DNA from: an uncultured Saprospiraceae bacterium
GTDB lineage: Bacteria > Bacteroidota > Bacteroidia > Chitinophagales > Saprospiraceae
Assembly (NCBI GenBank): GCA_937929885.1
Contig: CALFUQ010000095.1
Span: forward strand, 1-64,000
DNA: 64,000 nucleotides
Direction of reading: 5' to 3'
Shown here piece by piece: positions 27,516-35,832 of this stretch. Position 1 is the first letter of the stretch, and the number at the start of each line of letters is the position of its first letter. A program made the position numbers and the translations under genes. The notes beneath the pieces are model-generated. The model was given only the letters and a program-made list of their open reading frames with translations, did not search any database and was not told where the DNA came from.

Positions 27516-27839
27516 TTATGCCTGAGCTGTGGGTGTAAAGTTCATAGGCGGCATTTGAGGTGTAGACTTATCTTCCGCTATAACCCCATGCTGCTTCTCA
27601 AACTTTTTAATATTATCATTAAGCGCTTTCATCAGGCGCTTAGCATGCATAGGTGTTAAGATAATCCTTGACTTTACCTTTGCCTTTGGTACGTTTGGTA
27701 CCATTCTAATAAAGTCTACTATAAACTCTGCATGCGAATGAGATATAATAGCAAGATTAGCATATGTGCCTTCCGCTACTTCTTCTGATAATTCGATATT
27801 GATATTATTCTTCTTTGGGGTAATCTTTTTCTCTGCCAT
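27516..27839 (-). CDS. DUF3467 domain-containing protein
   Basis: This 107-residue protein matches the DUF3467 family: NIELSEEVAEGTYANLAIIS, HAEFIVDFIRMVPNVPKAKV, SRIILTPMHAKRLMKALNDN and IKKFEKQHG. Its C-terminus is Pro/Met-rich. The family is small, cytoplasmic, widespread in Bacteroidota and of unknown function. It is a single gene, convergent with ruvB and 18 bp from it. Confidence 0.88.
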   Translation of the reverse strand: MAEKKITPKKNNINIELSEEVAEGTYANLAIISHSHAEFIVDFIRMVPNVPKAKVKSRIILTPMHAKRLMKALNDNIKKFEKQHGVIAEDKSTPQMPPMNFTPTAQA

Positions 27840-28247
27840 AACTCGGTATTCTCTTATTTATACATATAAAGTTACTATATATTTAAGCAAACACAGCCGT
27901 CTGTTAAAACACTTTCTACTTCTATTCTGATTGTCTGAAATAAAGAGAGCTAACTATATGAGTACTTTCTGCATATGTTAAATGTCTAGTGAGAAAAGTA
28001 TCGTGTTTCAACTATAATATCGCTTATTAAAGTCCATCAAGGGAAGGTCAAAAGCTCCCTAAAACATAGCGATTATACTTAAATTATAACTTTAGTCAAT
28101 GCGTATAACTCACTCTATATGAGGAACATATATTATTAATTAAATATATTATTTCTTTTCGTAATAAGTAGGTTTTTTCTAATTTTATAAGACTGAGTAC
28201 TAATGTGTGCGAGGTAAACCGATTTTTTTACTGAAAACCGAATTCAT
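27840..28247. other. 408-bp intergenic region with nested inverted repeat
   Basis: No coding frame is supported. At 28019-28073 an outer pair ATCGCT/AGCGAT encloses an inner pair AGGGA/TCCCT, which could fold as a two-stem RNA. The rest is AT-rich and unremarkable. It must hold the promoters for DUF3467 (left) and for the small membrane ORF (right). Confidence 0.45.
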
Positions 28248-28505
28248 ATGATCGAGAATCGATTACAATTCGCCAAGCCCCACCTTGGTGAAAACGATGC
28301 TATTGATTTTTTTCCCGAAGATGACTTGACGAGAAAGGATCCTTTAATCCTTTGTGCCTTAGTTATTGTAGGCTTGATAGGATTTTTATACGTCCTTCAT
28401 TGTCTTAATCGTAATGACTTCTCTCCTAAGTACATGCACAAAAATTCTTTTGATATCTCTCAGAACAATGAGGGACAGCAAGACAATACTCTAAATGTGA
28501 TATAG
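28248..28505 (+). CDS. Hypothetical single-pass membrane protein, 85 residues
   Basis: The protein has an acidic N-terminus (GENDAIDFFPEDDLTRKDP), one membrane helix at about residues 32-50 (LILCALVIVGLIGFLYVLH) and a polar Asn/Gln-rich tail. I do not recognise a family. It lies 77 bp upstream of the PspC-like gene in the same direction. It is short, but the hydrophobic core and position make it plausible. Confidence 0.5.
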   Translation: MIENRLQFAKPHLGENDAIDFFPEDDLTRKDPLILCALVIVGLIGFLYVLHCLNRNDFSPKYMHKNSFDISQNNEGQQDNTLNVI

Positions 28506-28582
28506 AATTCGTTTTACGATTCCAAAAAAAATTCCATTTTCTCTATCGTAGTCTTTTGAGCTTTTCACTATCTTCAAAATAG

Positions 28583-28801
28583 ATGATAGATAAGATCAAG
28601 GATAACATAGAAATTTATTCATTTGGAGTATGCAGCTACCTAGGAGAAAAAATGGGTATTCGTAGCTCTGTAATTAGGAGATATTTTATCTATACTTCTT
28701 TCGTAGCTCTTGGATCACCTATCATCGTTTATCTGATAGTTGGCTTTTGGATCAACGTCAAGAAGTATTTCAAGAAAGGAAGACACTTGATTTTCGAGTA
28801 G
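28583..28801 (+). CDS. PspC domain protein, short form
   Basis: This 72-residue protein is nearly just a PspC domain. GVCSYLGEKMGIRSSVIRRY is followed by a hydrophobic helix (FVALGSPIIVYLIVGFWI) and a basic tail (KKYFKKGRH). PspC proteins are membrane stress-response factors; short stand-alone versions are common in Bacteroidota and their role is unclear. No pspA, pspB or pspF genes are nearby. Confidence 0.8.
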   Translation: MIDKIKDNIEIYSFGVCSYLGEKMGIRSSVIRRYFIYTSFVALGSPIIVYLIVGFWINVKKYFKKGRHLIFE

Positions 28802-28826
28802 GGCCCTTTCTATAAAATACATCTGT

Positions 28827-28922
28827 GACGGCATTCTTTATAAGGTCACTCCTCTAGAGTTTGCCGTCTTCTATAGTTCTATTGCTGGTAATATTTCAAC
28901 CCTTCGGGTTTTCTATGATGCC
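28827..28922 (+). repeat. Hairpins downstream of the PspC-like gene
   Basis: GACGGCA (28827-28833) pairs with TGCCGTC (28862-28868). Further on, AACCC-TTC-GGGTT at 28908-28920 runs into TTTT and may be the true terminator of the plus-strand transcript. Neither is strong. Confidence 0.4.
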
Positions 28923-29017
28923 TCTACAATCCTTAAAGGATGGTATAATTATAAGTTGATTATATCGAAATTGAAAACCCTGAAAAATGCTAGTATAAAG
29001 ATTAAAATCTAGGCAAC

Positions 29018-29695
29018 CTAAGATTCAAATGCATATTGGATAATATTAGCGCCCATCTTTAGTGCTTGCAATCTTACTGCATCACTATCCTTGTGCACTT
29101 CCTTATCTTCCCAGCCATCACCAAGATCACACTCGTAAGTATAAAAGCATACTAACTTACCTTCCCAAATCAAACCGAATCCCTGTGCAGTGCTATCATC
29201 ATGCTTGTGGATTTTAGGCAAACCATTCTCAAATCGATATTTCTGATTATAAATCTCATGGCTAAATGGCAACTCTATAAATTCTAATTCTGGGAATACT
29301 TTCTTCATGGCTACTCGGATATAGGGGTCCATACCATAGTTATCATCTACATGGAGGAAGCCTCCTGCCATTAAATATAATCTTAGATTCTCTGCTTCAC
29401 TATCTGATAACAGGACATTACCATGTCCTGTCATGTGCAAGAATGAATAATTGAAAATATCTGCACTGCCTACCTCTACCGTCGCATATTGATAATCAAA
29501 ATTTGTCCCTAACTCTTGATTACAAAAAAGCGCAAGATTCTTAAGTGCTGTAGGATTAGAATACCAGTCCCCTGCATTATACTTAAGAAGGGCCAATTGC
29601 AAATCTTTATTAACTGCAGGACCTAAATCAGCAACACTCTTAAATCCGAATGAAGCAACACAAACAACTATCGTAACAAATAATCTAAATTTCAA
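29018..29695 (-). CDS. DUF4159 domain-containing secreted protein
   Basis: This 225-residue protein has a signal peptide (MKFRLFVTIVVCVASFGFKS). The DUF4159 pattern covers the rest: ALLKYNAGDWYSNPTALKNL, NYSFLHMTGHGNVLLSDSEA, LRLYLMAGGFLHVDDNYGMD, FPELEFIELPFSHEIYN and a final ADS-like region. Family function is unknown; the fold resembles glutamine amidotransferase-like proteins. Its start overlaps by 4 bp the stop of the upstream small membrane protein gene, so rsmE, that gene and this one form an operon. Confidence 0.88.
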   Translation of the reverse strand: MKFRLFVTIVVCVASFGFKSVADLGPAVNKDLQLALLKYNAGDWYSNPTALKNLALFCNQELGTNFDYQYATVEVGSADIFNYSFLHMTGHGNVLLSDSEAENLRLYLMAGGFLHVDDNYGMDPYIRVAMKKVFPELEFIELPFSHEIYNQKYRFENGLPKIHKHDDSTAQGFGLIWEGKLVCFYTYECDLGDGWEDKEVHKDSDAVRLQALKMGANIIQYAFES

Positions 29696-30117
29696 CTTAA
29701 TTTTATTTTAGGATTTAACTCAACTAACTTATTAATCAATTCTTCTTTGAGCAATGGTGCAATGCTTAAAGTCTTCTTATAATTTTCATAATATATAATA
29801 TCCATCTTATCCATTGACCAAGTGCCATGATTTATCATGCTCTTAGACTTTGATCTTACTTCTACTATATTTTCTATCTCTATCTCCCAACTTATCGGTC
29901 CCGTATTATGGATCAGCAAGTCATTAGCTATGCATGTATCAGTACTTTTAAATGCCCAATATATAAATCCCCATGTTAATAGATTTATGATCAGTAAGAC
30001 CCAAAAAGCCTCAGAAGTGATAAACATAGGCCATACACTAATCAGAAAACTGGGAATCAAAATGTAGAATACCAAATTATCTACTTTCTTACCATAACTT
30101 AATTTCTCTTCATGCAT
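29692..30117 (-). CDS. Hypothetical membrane protein, two TM segments
   Basis: This 141-residue protein has two adjacent membrane helices at about residues 16-52. A soluble C-terminal part of about 85 residues follows (IHNTGPISWEIEIENIVEVR..MINHGTWSMDKMDIIYY), with the look of a PH-like membrane-associated domain. No family is certain. It overlaps rsmE by 8 bp upstream and the DUF4159 gene by 4 bp downstream, so translation is probably coupled. Confidence 0.75.
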   Translation of the reverse strand: MHEEKLSYGKKVDNLVFYILIPSFLISVWPMFITSEAFWVLLIINLLTWGFIYWAFKSTDTCIANDLLIHNTGPISWEIEIENIVEVRSKSKSMINHGTWSMDKMDIIYYENYKKTLSIAPLLKEELINKLVELNPKIKLS

Positions 30118-30814
30118 TATTTATGATATTAAAAGTATGGCAAGCTACTACGCCAGCCGTCTCTGTTCTCAAACGATGGTTACCAAGATTTATTGAAGAA
30201 AATCCAGCTTGTGTAACTGAAGAAATTTCACTTTCTGTAAAGTCTCCTTCTGGGCCAATCAAAATTGTAGCGTTTTTTCCCTTTTCAATACTATCCTTTA
30301 ATTGCTTATTATCAGATTTATAATGACCAACAAATTTTTGATGTTTGAGGTTTCTTTCCCCTTCTATAAATTGCTCTAGAGACGTAGCTTGATTCAAACC
30401 AGGAAGGTGATATCTTAGCGATTGTTTCATAGCTGCAATCACAATCTTATCTCCCCGCTCTTTCTTAAAAGATTTTTTCTCTGTACGAGAAGTAATTAGA
30501 GGCGTTATAGTCTGTACACCAATCTCTGTCGCCTTTTCTAAAAACCATTCTAATCTATTAGCATTTTTAGTCAGTGCTATGGCTAGGTGTAAATTATAAT
30601 TAGGCAGATTAAAAAGTTCCCTTTCTAAGATCTGCAAGGTTGCATTTGACTTAGTGATTGTCGTTATTCGCGATTTATATTTACACCCTTCACCATCAGT
30701 ACTCCAGATCTCATCCCCTACTCGTTTGCGGAGTGTTTTCACGGCGTGTCTAAGTTCATCACCCTCAATCGATAATGAATCCTCTGTAACTTCTGGCGTA
30801 TAGAATAAAAACAT
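30110..30814 (-). CDS. rsmE: 16S rRNA (uracil-1498-N3)-methyltransferase RsmE
   Basis: This 234-residue SPOUT methyltransferase methylates U1498 of 16S rRNA with SAM. Motifs are the N-terminal PUA-like region (DELRHAVKTLRKRVGDEIW), KANRLEWFLEKATEIGV-like NANRLEWFLEKATEIGVQ, RTEKKSFKKERGDKIVIAAM, ILIGPEGDFTESEISSV and NLGNHRLRTETAGVVA, the knotted SAM site. It is the first gene of a three-gene overlapping operon. Confidence 0.94.
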   Translation of the reverse strand: MFLFYTPEVTEDSLSIEGDELRHAVKTLRKRVGDEIWSTDGEGCKYKSRITTITKSNATLQILERELFNLPNYNLHLAIALTKNANRLEWFLEKATEIGVQTITPLITSRTEKKSFKKERGDKIVIAAMKQSLRYHLPGLNQATSLEQFIEGERNLKHQKFVGHYKSDNKQLKDSIEKGKNATILIGPEGDFTESEISSVTQAGFSSINLGNHRLRTETAGVVACHTFNIINNA

Positions 30815-30862
30815 AGTGTTATAGTATGAAATCCTGGATAGACAATTATCCTAAGGATATAT

Positions 30863-30870
30863 TACTTTTG
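30863..30870 (+). promoter_or_regulatory. -7 box for rseP-hscB
   Basis: TACTTTTG matches TAnnTTTG about 60 bp before the rseP start. The -33 element is not evident. Confidence 0.45.
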
Positions 30871-30930
30871 CCCCGAATTTAGAAACAATTTGCTCGCTAA
30901 CAGAGTTTTAAGAATTAGAATAAAATAGAT

Positions 30931-32262
30931 ATGGATACGGTAATCATGGTGGGGCAATTTATTCTGAGTTTATCTATACTCATTATCCTACACGAATGCG
31001 GGCATTTCTTTCCAGCAAAGTGGTTTAAAACTCGAGTAGAAAAATTCTATCTCTTCTTCGATCCATACTTTTCGCTTTTTAGCTATAAAAAAGGAGAGAC
31101 AGAATATGGGATAGGTTGGTTACCACTAGGAGGTTATGTCAAGATATCTGGAATGATAGACGAGAGTTTTGACAAAGAGCAGATGGAAGGACCACCTCAG
31201 CCGTGGGAATTTAGATCTAAGCCAGCATGGCAGAGATTGATAATCATGGTCGGTGGAGTGACTGTAAATTTTATCCTTGGCATTCTTTTATTTGCCATGA
31301 TATTTAATGTGTGGGGCAAAGACTATCTACCAAACAGCGAGGTAACCAATGGTATCTTTGTGGACAGCCTAGGTATGCAGCTAGGGTTAAAAGACGGAGA
31401 TAAAATATTACAAATTGGCGATAAAGATTTTGAGCGCTTTAGCAAATCCGCATTCATCAATGATGTAGTATTTAATGAAGCGAATCAGATTACGGTAGAA
31501 CGTAATGGAAGTAGAAAAACTCTTGATTTAGATCCTGAGGTAGTAGCAGAGTTGACTAAATTTCAAAATCAAAAGAAATCTATATTCGACATGAGATTAC
31601 CCTATACGATCGATAGTATTGTGGTAGAGTCTCATGCAAAAGATGCAGGATTGAGACCCAATGACAAAATCATAGGACTTAATGGGAACTACTATCCTTG
31701 GTATCATCAATTTGCAACAGCAATAGCTAAAGTTGAAACAGATCGGGTAAGTGTTATAGCACTTAGAAATAGAGACACAGTTACCGCTGACATAAAACTT
31801 CTAGAAGGTAATAAGTTAGGAATCTTTCCTCAGCCAGCTTCTCACTATTACAATTTTGAGAATGAAAAATATGGGATTGCACAAGCCATTCCAGCTGGAG
31901 CACGAGAAAGTTGGGACTTTTTATCTAATCAAGTGAAGGCTTTTGGGCAAATATTCAGAGGTAAGATAAAAGCTAAAGACTCTCTAGGTTCATTTATTAC
32001 TATCGGGAAACTTTATGGGACCACCTGGGATTGGCGGAAGTTTTGGAATCTAACAGCTATGCTTTCTATTCTTCTTGCTTTCATAAATATCTTACCAATC
32101 CCTGCGCTTGACGGAGGACATGTTATGTTCTTGCTATGGGAAGTGATAACTGGAAGAAAGCCAAGTGACAAAGTACTAGAGTATAGTACAATGGCAGGTT
32201 TCATACTCCTCATAATGCTGATGGTATATGCGCTAGGGCTTGATATATCCAGATTGTTCTAG
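30931..32262 (+). CDS. rseP: RIP metalloprotease RseP (site-2 protease)
   Basis: This 443-residue intramembrane zinc protease cleaves membrane-bound anti-sigma factors and leftover signal peptides. Evidence is the HExxH motif in LHECGHFFPAKWF within the first membrane helix, YGIGWLPLGGYVKISGMIDE, two PDZ-like regions at about residues 130-290 and the C-terminal zinc ligand motif NILPIPALDGGHVMF. Four membrane segments fit the family. Its TAG stop touches the hscB ATG, so translation of the two is coupled. Confidence 0.94.
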   Translation: MDTVIMVGQFILSLSILIILHECGHFFPAKWFKTRVEKFYLFFDPYFSLFSYKKGETEYGIGWLPLGGYVKISGMIDESFDKEQMEGPPQPWEFRSKPAWQRLIIMVGGVTVNFILGILLFAMIFNVWGKDYLPNSEVTNGIFVDSLGMQLGLKDGDKILQIGDKDFERFSKSAFINDVVFNEANQITVERNGSRKTLDLDPEVVAELTKFQNQKKSIFDMRLPYTIDSIVVESHAKDAGLRPNDKIIGLNGNYYPWYHQFATAIAKVETDRVSVIALRNRDTVTADIKLLEGNKLGIFPQPASHYYNFENEKYGIAQAIPAGARESWDFLSNQVKAFGQIFRGKIKAKDSLGSFITIGKLYGTTWDWRKFWNLTAMLSILLAFINILPIPALDGGHVMFLLWEVITGRKPSDKVLEYSTMAGFILLIMLMVYALGLDISRLF

Positions 32263-32778
32263 ATGAACTATTTCGAATTTTACAATATTCCTGTCAGCTT
32301 TACTCCTAGTCAAACTGATATAAAGAAAACGTTTTACGAATTCAGCAAGACCTATCATCCTGATTTCCACTCTGACGCTTCCGACTTAACTAAAGAAGAA
32401 ACGCTACAAAAATCTGCACTTAATAACGAAGCCTACAAAACACTTAAGAATTTTGATCTTAGGTTAAAGTACGTTCTAGAGTTAAAAGGTGCGATCCAAC
32501 CTACTGATAAGGATGATATCCCTCAAGACTTCCTTATGGAAATGATGGACATCAATGAAAGGATTATGGAAGTCCAATTTGACTTTGAAGAAACAGCCTA
32601 TAACAAGCTACTAGAAGAAGTAAATGCTTTCGAAAGTAAGTTAATCAACTCTGTACTTGGAATATTAGAAAAAGAAAGCCAAACTTCTGAAGACCTCGAA
32701 ACGATTAAAAACTTCTACTATAAAAAGAAGTATCTCCGACGTCTTAGAGAGAACATTGAAAAGATTAGGGAAGACTAA
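32263..32778 (+). CDS. hscB: Co-chaperone HscB (J domain)
   Basis: This 171-residue protein has a J domain with the HPD motif (SKTYHPDFHSDA). The C-terminal HscB oligomerisation domain binds IscU (PQDFLMEMMDINERIMEVQ, RRLRENIEKI). It stimulates the HscA ATPase in Fe-S cluster transfer. The start codon follows the rseP stop with no gap. hscA and iscU are not in this window, and the pairing with rseP is probably only transcriptional. Confidence 0.88.
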   Translation: MNYFEFYNIPVSFTPSQTDIKKTFYEFSKTYHPDFHSDASDLTKEETLQKSALNNEAYKTLKNFDLRLKYVLELKGAIQPTDKDDIPQDFLMEMMDINERIMEVQFDFEETAYNKLLEEVNAFESKLINSVLGILEKESQTSEDLETIKNFYYKKKYLRRLRENIEKIRED

Positions 32779-32784
32779 GGATAG

Positions 32785-34083
32785 CTAGTTTACTTTAATA
32801 CTTATCATTTCACTTTTACCTAAATCAGAATTTAAGATAATTTCTTTTTTAAAATTATCGGTCTCAAAATAAAAGGCGGCAGTGTTAGGAGGTTTCTCTC
32901 CTATATTTTCTGCTTTCATAATTAAAAAATTCTCCTCTTCTCGCAAATCTAAAAAGAAGGTTGCTCTACACTTGCTAACTCGTAAGTTCCTTATGATCCA
33001 TTCTCCATTTAAACTTAAAGAGATGATATCACCATCTTCTACATTATCATCCCATATACTCACCTTGACTTGTTTGCTTTTTAAGCTAATACTTTCCTTT
33101 AGCTTAACTTCCGTCTTTTCGATTTGAGTTGCTGATGTGTTTTTAATCCTATATGACACTTCAAATTCGAATTCATTATTTCCACTATCACCAGTGAAGG
33201 TAATTCCACGTGTAGACTCTTCCCATTGTCCTGGTCTACTAGCACTATACTCGAGTATCTCTATATTATCAGGAATAAACCAACTGTACTTCATCTTTCC
33301 AAAATCACTTTTAGACATTTCTGCTTCAATGTCTTTATCATATGAACTCAAATCATTACCATCAATCGTAGATTTGAAAGTATAAATGCCATTCCTAATA
33401 GATACAAACTCAGATATATCGATGTAAGTCAATAAGGAAGAGTAATAATCTTCTATCGGATAGGTTATAATTTGCTGTGCACCCTTATCTTCTAAAATAG
33501 TGTTATGAGAAGTGTAGTAAAATGACAAGTCATCGACACTGAGATTTTGCTTATAAGTCTTCAGCGTATTATGATAAAGGAAATTGTACATGTACGCAGA
33601 TACACCATCAGAACCGATAAACATAATATTTTCGTCATGATACTTTTTTGATTTAGAAAACTGAATTGACCAACCTGTCTCGTCTCCATAAATCACTTCA
33701 GATAGCATTAAATAGTTCTCCCCTTGTACTTCATCCATGATCATTCTTAAGACATACTCTTTACCTTCCTCTGACTTGACAAAACACATATTGACTTTAT
33801 CGCTTTGATCTGCCCACGGTCTTGTTTGTTTTAGTTGGTAAAGCTTAGTCTGAGTGATGCCATTAGCATCCTGCTGATTTATAGAAATAATGAATTGAGA
33901 ATTGGAAGCACCTATTCTGACAAAAAGATTAGCGAATTGCCAATCGGTAGATTCTTCGATAGTACCATTATCATGTGTGATTATAAAATCAGGATAGATA
34001 AGATTCTCTGTAAACTGAGCTTCTACAGAACCAAGAAGGAATAATAGACTAAATAAAGTCGCTAAAAGAAGTCTTAACTGCAT
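32785..34083 (-). CDS. Hypothetical secreted protein, 432 residues
   Basis: A clear signal peptide (MQLRLLLATLFSLLFLLGSVEAQ) is followed by a beta-rich sequence with no motif that I recognise. The second half looks like immunoglobulin-type beta sandwich sequence (FEVSYRIKNTSATQIEKTEV, KVSIWDDNVEDGDIISLSLN). There is no clear T9SS tail. It is convergent with hscB and separated from it by 6 bp. The function is unknown. Confidence 0.7.
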   Translation of the reverse strand: MQLRLLLATLFSLLFLLGSVEAQFTENLIYPDFIITHDNGTIEESTDWQFANLFVRIGASNSQFIISINQQDANGITQTKLYQLKQTRPWADQSDKVNMCFVKSEEGKEYVLRMIMDEVQGENYLMLSEVIYGDETGWSIQFSKSKKYHDENIMFIGSDGVSAYMYNFLYHNTLKTYKQNLSVDDLSFYYTSHNTILEDKGAQQIITYPIEDYYSSLLTYIDISEFVSIRNGIYTFKSTIDGNDLSSYDKDIEAEMSKSDFGKMKYSWFIPDNIEILEYSASRPGQWEESTRGITFTGDSGNNEFEFEVSYRIKNTSATQIEKTEVKLKESISLKSKQVKVSIWDDNVEDGDIISLSLNGEWIIRNLRVSKCRATFFLDLREEENFLIMKAENIGEKPPNTAAFYFETDNFKKEIILNSDLGKSEMISIKVN

Positions 34084-34206
34084 CTTCCTTTAACAAACCA
34101 AATTAATATATATTGCTTTTTTAAATCATATAATTTGATAGAAATGTTACTGAAACCTTATAAAATAAAAATGCATCCCAAAATTATTTGAGATGCATCA
34201 TAATTG

Positions 34207-34288
34207 TACCGGAAGCGGGACTTGAACCCGCACGCTCGAAAGCACTGGATTTTGAATCCAGCGTGTCTACCAATTCCACCATTCCGGC
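34207..34288 (-). tRNA. tRNA-Leu (CAA)
   Basis: The acceptor GCCGGAA/TTCCGGT (one G-U), anticodon stem CTGGA/TCCAG with loop TTCAAAA (anticodon CAA, leucine), a long variable arm and T arm GCGGG-TTCAAGT-CCCGC are present. A 5' fragment of a similar tRNA lies just upstream at 34329-34371. Confidence 0.94.
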
Positions 34289-34308
34289 ATTTATTAATTT
34301 TGCTCTTA

Positions 34309-34371
34309 GAGCATCCCGACTTGTCGGGACATGTCTACCAACTTGTGAGCCTATGGCTCATTCCACCATTT
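34309..34371 (-). pseudogene. tRNA-Leu 5'-half fragment interrupted by hairpins
   Basis: On the plus strand, GTCTACCAA and ATTCCACCATT repeat the D-arm and 5' acceptor region of the neighbouring tRNA-Leu. Here a GAGCC-TAT-GGCTC hairpin splits them, and the anticodon arm is replaced by TCCCGAC-TT-GTCGGGA. No functional tRNA can form. Confidence 0.5.
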
Positions 34372-34420
34372 AAACCCTGCTTCTCATTTCAAGACGAGCT
34401 GCAAATTTAAATTAGTTTCC

Positions 34421-35023
34421 CTAAAATTTCTTCATTATTTCTGTCCCTAACGCTGTAGCAATCCTATACTGCTCTTTCTCATCCCAATCCATATTAAAGG
34501 CAACAGTAATCACATAATCTCTTTCAATTCTCCAATAGTATTTTCCAGCTTCATAACTATACGCACCACTATCTCCATGCTCATCATAGCTGTTAAACTT
34601 TACCACATCCGTTGTGCCTGGGACGTTTTCTCCTGCACTCTTCTTAGAATCGATGTAAGATATAGCCCAATCTCTGTATTCGTCATAAACGGGATTTCTA
34701 GATACTTGCACCATGATTCCAGCATTGACGAAATCATCAGGCCATTTTATAAAAGCAGACTGATAGTTCTTTTCTGATTTAGCATTACCCTGGATTACTT
34801 CGATCATTCCAGGATCTTGATTTATAATTTTTCCTATTACAGCTTCTGAGACTAATGTTGTTGCGTCTGGTACAACAATGGTGTTGTTAGTAGCAAAGTC
34901 AGTTATTTCCTCCTCAACAGGCATCTGCGGTCCTGCATTTGGCGCAGGAGCTACTACAGAAGCAGAAGGGTCAGATTTACATCCTAGAGATAAGAGGATA
35001 AATAAGATTAATATTCTATGCAT
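34421..35023 (-). CDS. Hypothetical lipoprotein, 200 residues
   Basis: A longer frame begins at 35053, but the internal Met gives MHRILILFILLSLGCKSDPS, a good lipoprotein signal with the lipobox Cys, and is the better start. The rest is a soluble domain (WPDDFVNAGIMVQVSRNPVY, YYWRIERDYVITVAFNMDW) of no family I can name, after a Pro/Ala-rich linker. It is divergent from cutC. Confidence 0.72.
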   Translation of the reverse strand: MHRILILFILLSLGCKSDPSASVVAPAPNAGPQMPVEEEITDFATNNTIVVPDATTLVSEAVIGKIINQDPGMIEVIQGNAKSEKNYQSAFIKWPDDFVNAGIMVQVSRNPVYDEYRDWAISYIDSKKSAGENVPGTTDVVKFNSYDEHGDSGAYSYEAGKYYWRIERDYVITVAFNMDWDEKEQYRIATALGTEIMKKF

Positions 35024-35097
35024 TACAGGCGATTTTGTACAAATGTATGTCACTTATATTAATTCTAATTCCAAATTCTAGACCATCTTTGCGACAT

Positions 35098-35745
35098 ATG
35101 AGTAAATCCTATAAAATAGAAGCATGCGTAGAAACTTATGAAGAAGCTCTAGCTGCTCAAAATAATGGTGCGGACCAAATAGAACTTTGTGGTAGACTTG
35201 ATTTAGATGGCATTACACCGCAGAGAACATTGATAGAAAAATGCTTCAAAAATCTAACGTTGGATATTAAAGTTATGATTAGGCCTAGAGGTGGCAACTT
35301 TGAGTATGATAGTGTTGAACTTGAGCAAATGATGGAGGATATAAATTATTGTCATGAAGTTGGAGTATATGGAGTAGTATTCGGGGTATTAAATGGTAAA
35401 AGTCTTGATCTAGAAATGATCGAGAAATTAGCTTCAGCTGCGTCACCACTCAATGTCACCATTCACAAAGCGATTGATGATACTACTGACATTATCTCTG
35501 AAACCAAAAAACTTGTCTCGATTAGCCAAAACATAGATACCATATTAACTTCTGGGGGTTCATCTACTGCTATTGAAGGAATACCTAATCTTCTGGAAAT
35601 GATCGAGGCAACCAAAGACCATATCGAAATTATGCCAGCGGGGAAAATTACCAATCATAACTTGGCAACTCTGCATAATCAATTAAATACCACAGGATAT
35701 CACGGTAGAAAGATAGTTGGAGACCTAACATCGTCGGGGAATTGA
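35098..35745 (+). CDS. cutC: Copper homeostasis protein CutC family
   Basis: This TIM-barrel protein of about 215 residues has typical motifs: KIEACVETYEEALAAQNNGA, DQIELCGRLDLDGITP, VKVMIRPRGG-like IKVMIRPRGGNFEYD, GVVFGVLN, VTIHKAIDDT and LTSGGSSTAIEG. The upstream Met at 35035 would add 21 atypical residues, so the ATG at 35098 is preferred. A copper-related role is family tradition and poorly supported biochemically. Confidence 0.9.
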   Translation: MSKSYKIEACVETYEEALAAQNNGADQIELCGRLDLDGITPQRTLIEKCFKNLTLDIKVMIRPRGGNFEYDSVELEQMMEDINYCHEVGVYGVVFGVLNGKSLDLEMIEKLASAASPLNVTIHKAIDDTTDIISETKKLVSISQNIDTILTSGGSSTAIEGIPNLLEMIEATKDHIEIMPAGKITNHNLATLHNQLNTTGYHGRKIVGDLTSSGN

Positions 35746-35832
35746 TAATTCTTCAAAATCTAATGCTACCCCTTCAAACATAATTGCTATAAATAAGCGT
35801 TCTATAGCCAGATATTATATTTTTGTGAACGA

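Noticed and set aside
34188-34410. Two open frames of 61 and 68 codons
   Set aside because: Both lie across the tRNA-Leu gene and its fragment.
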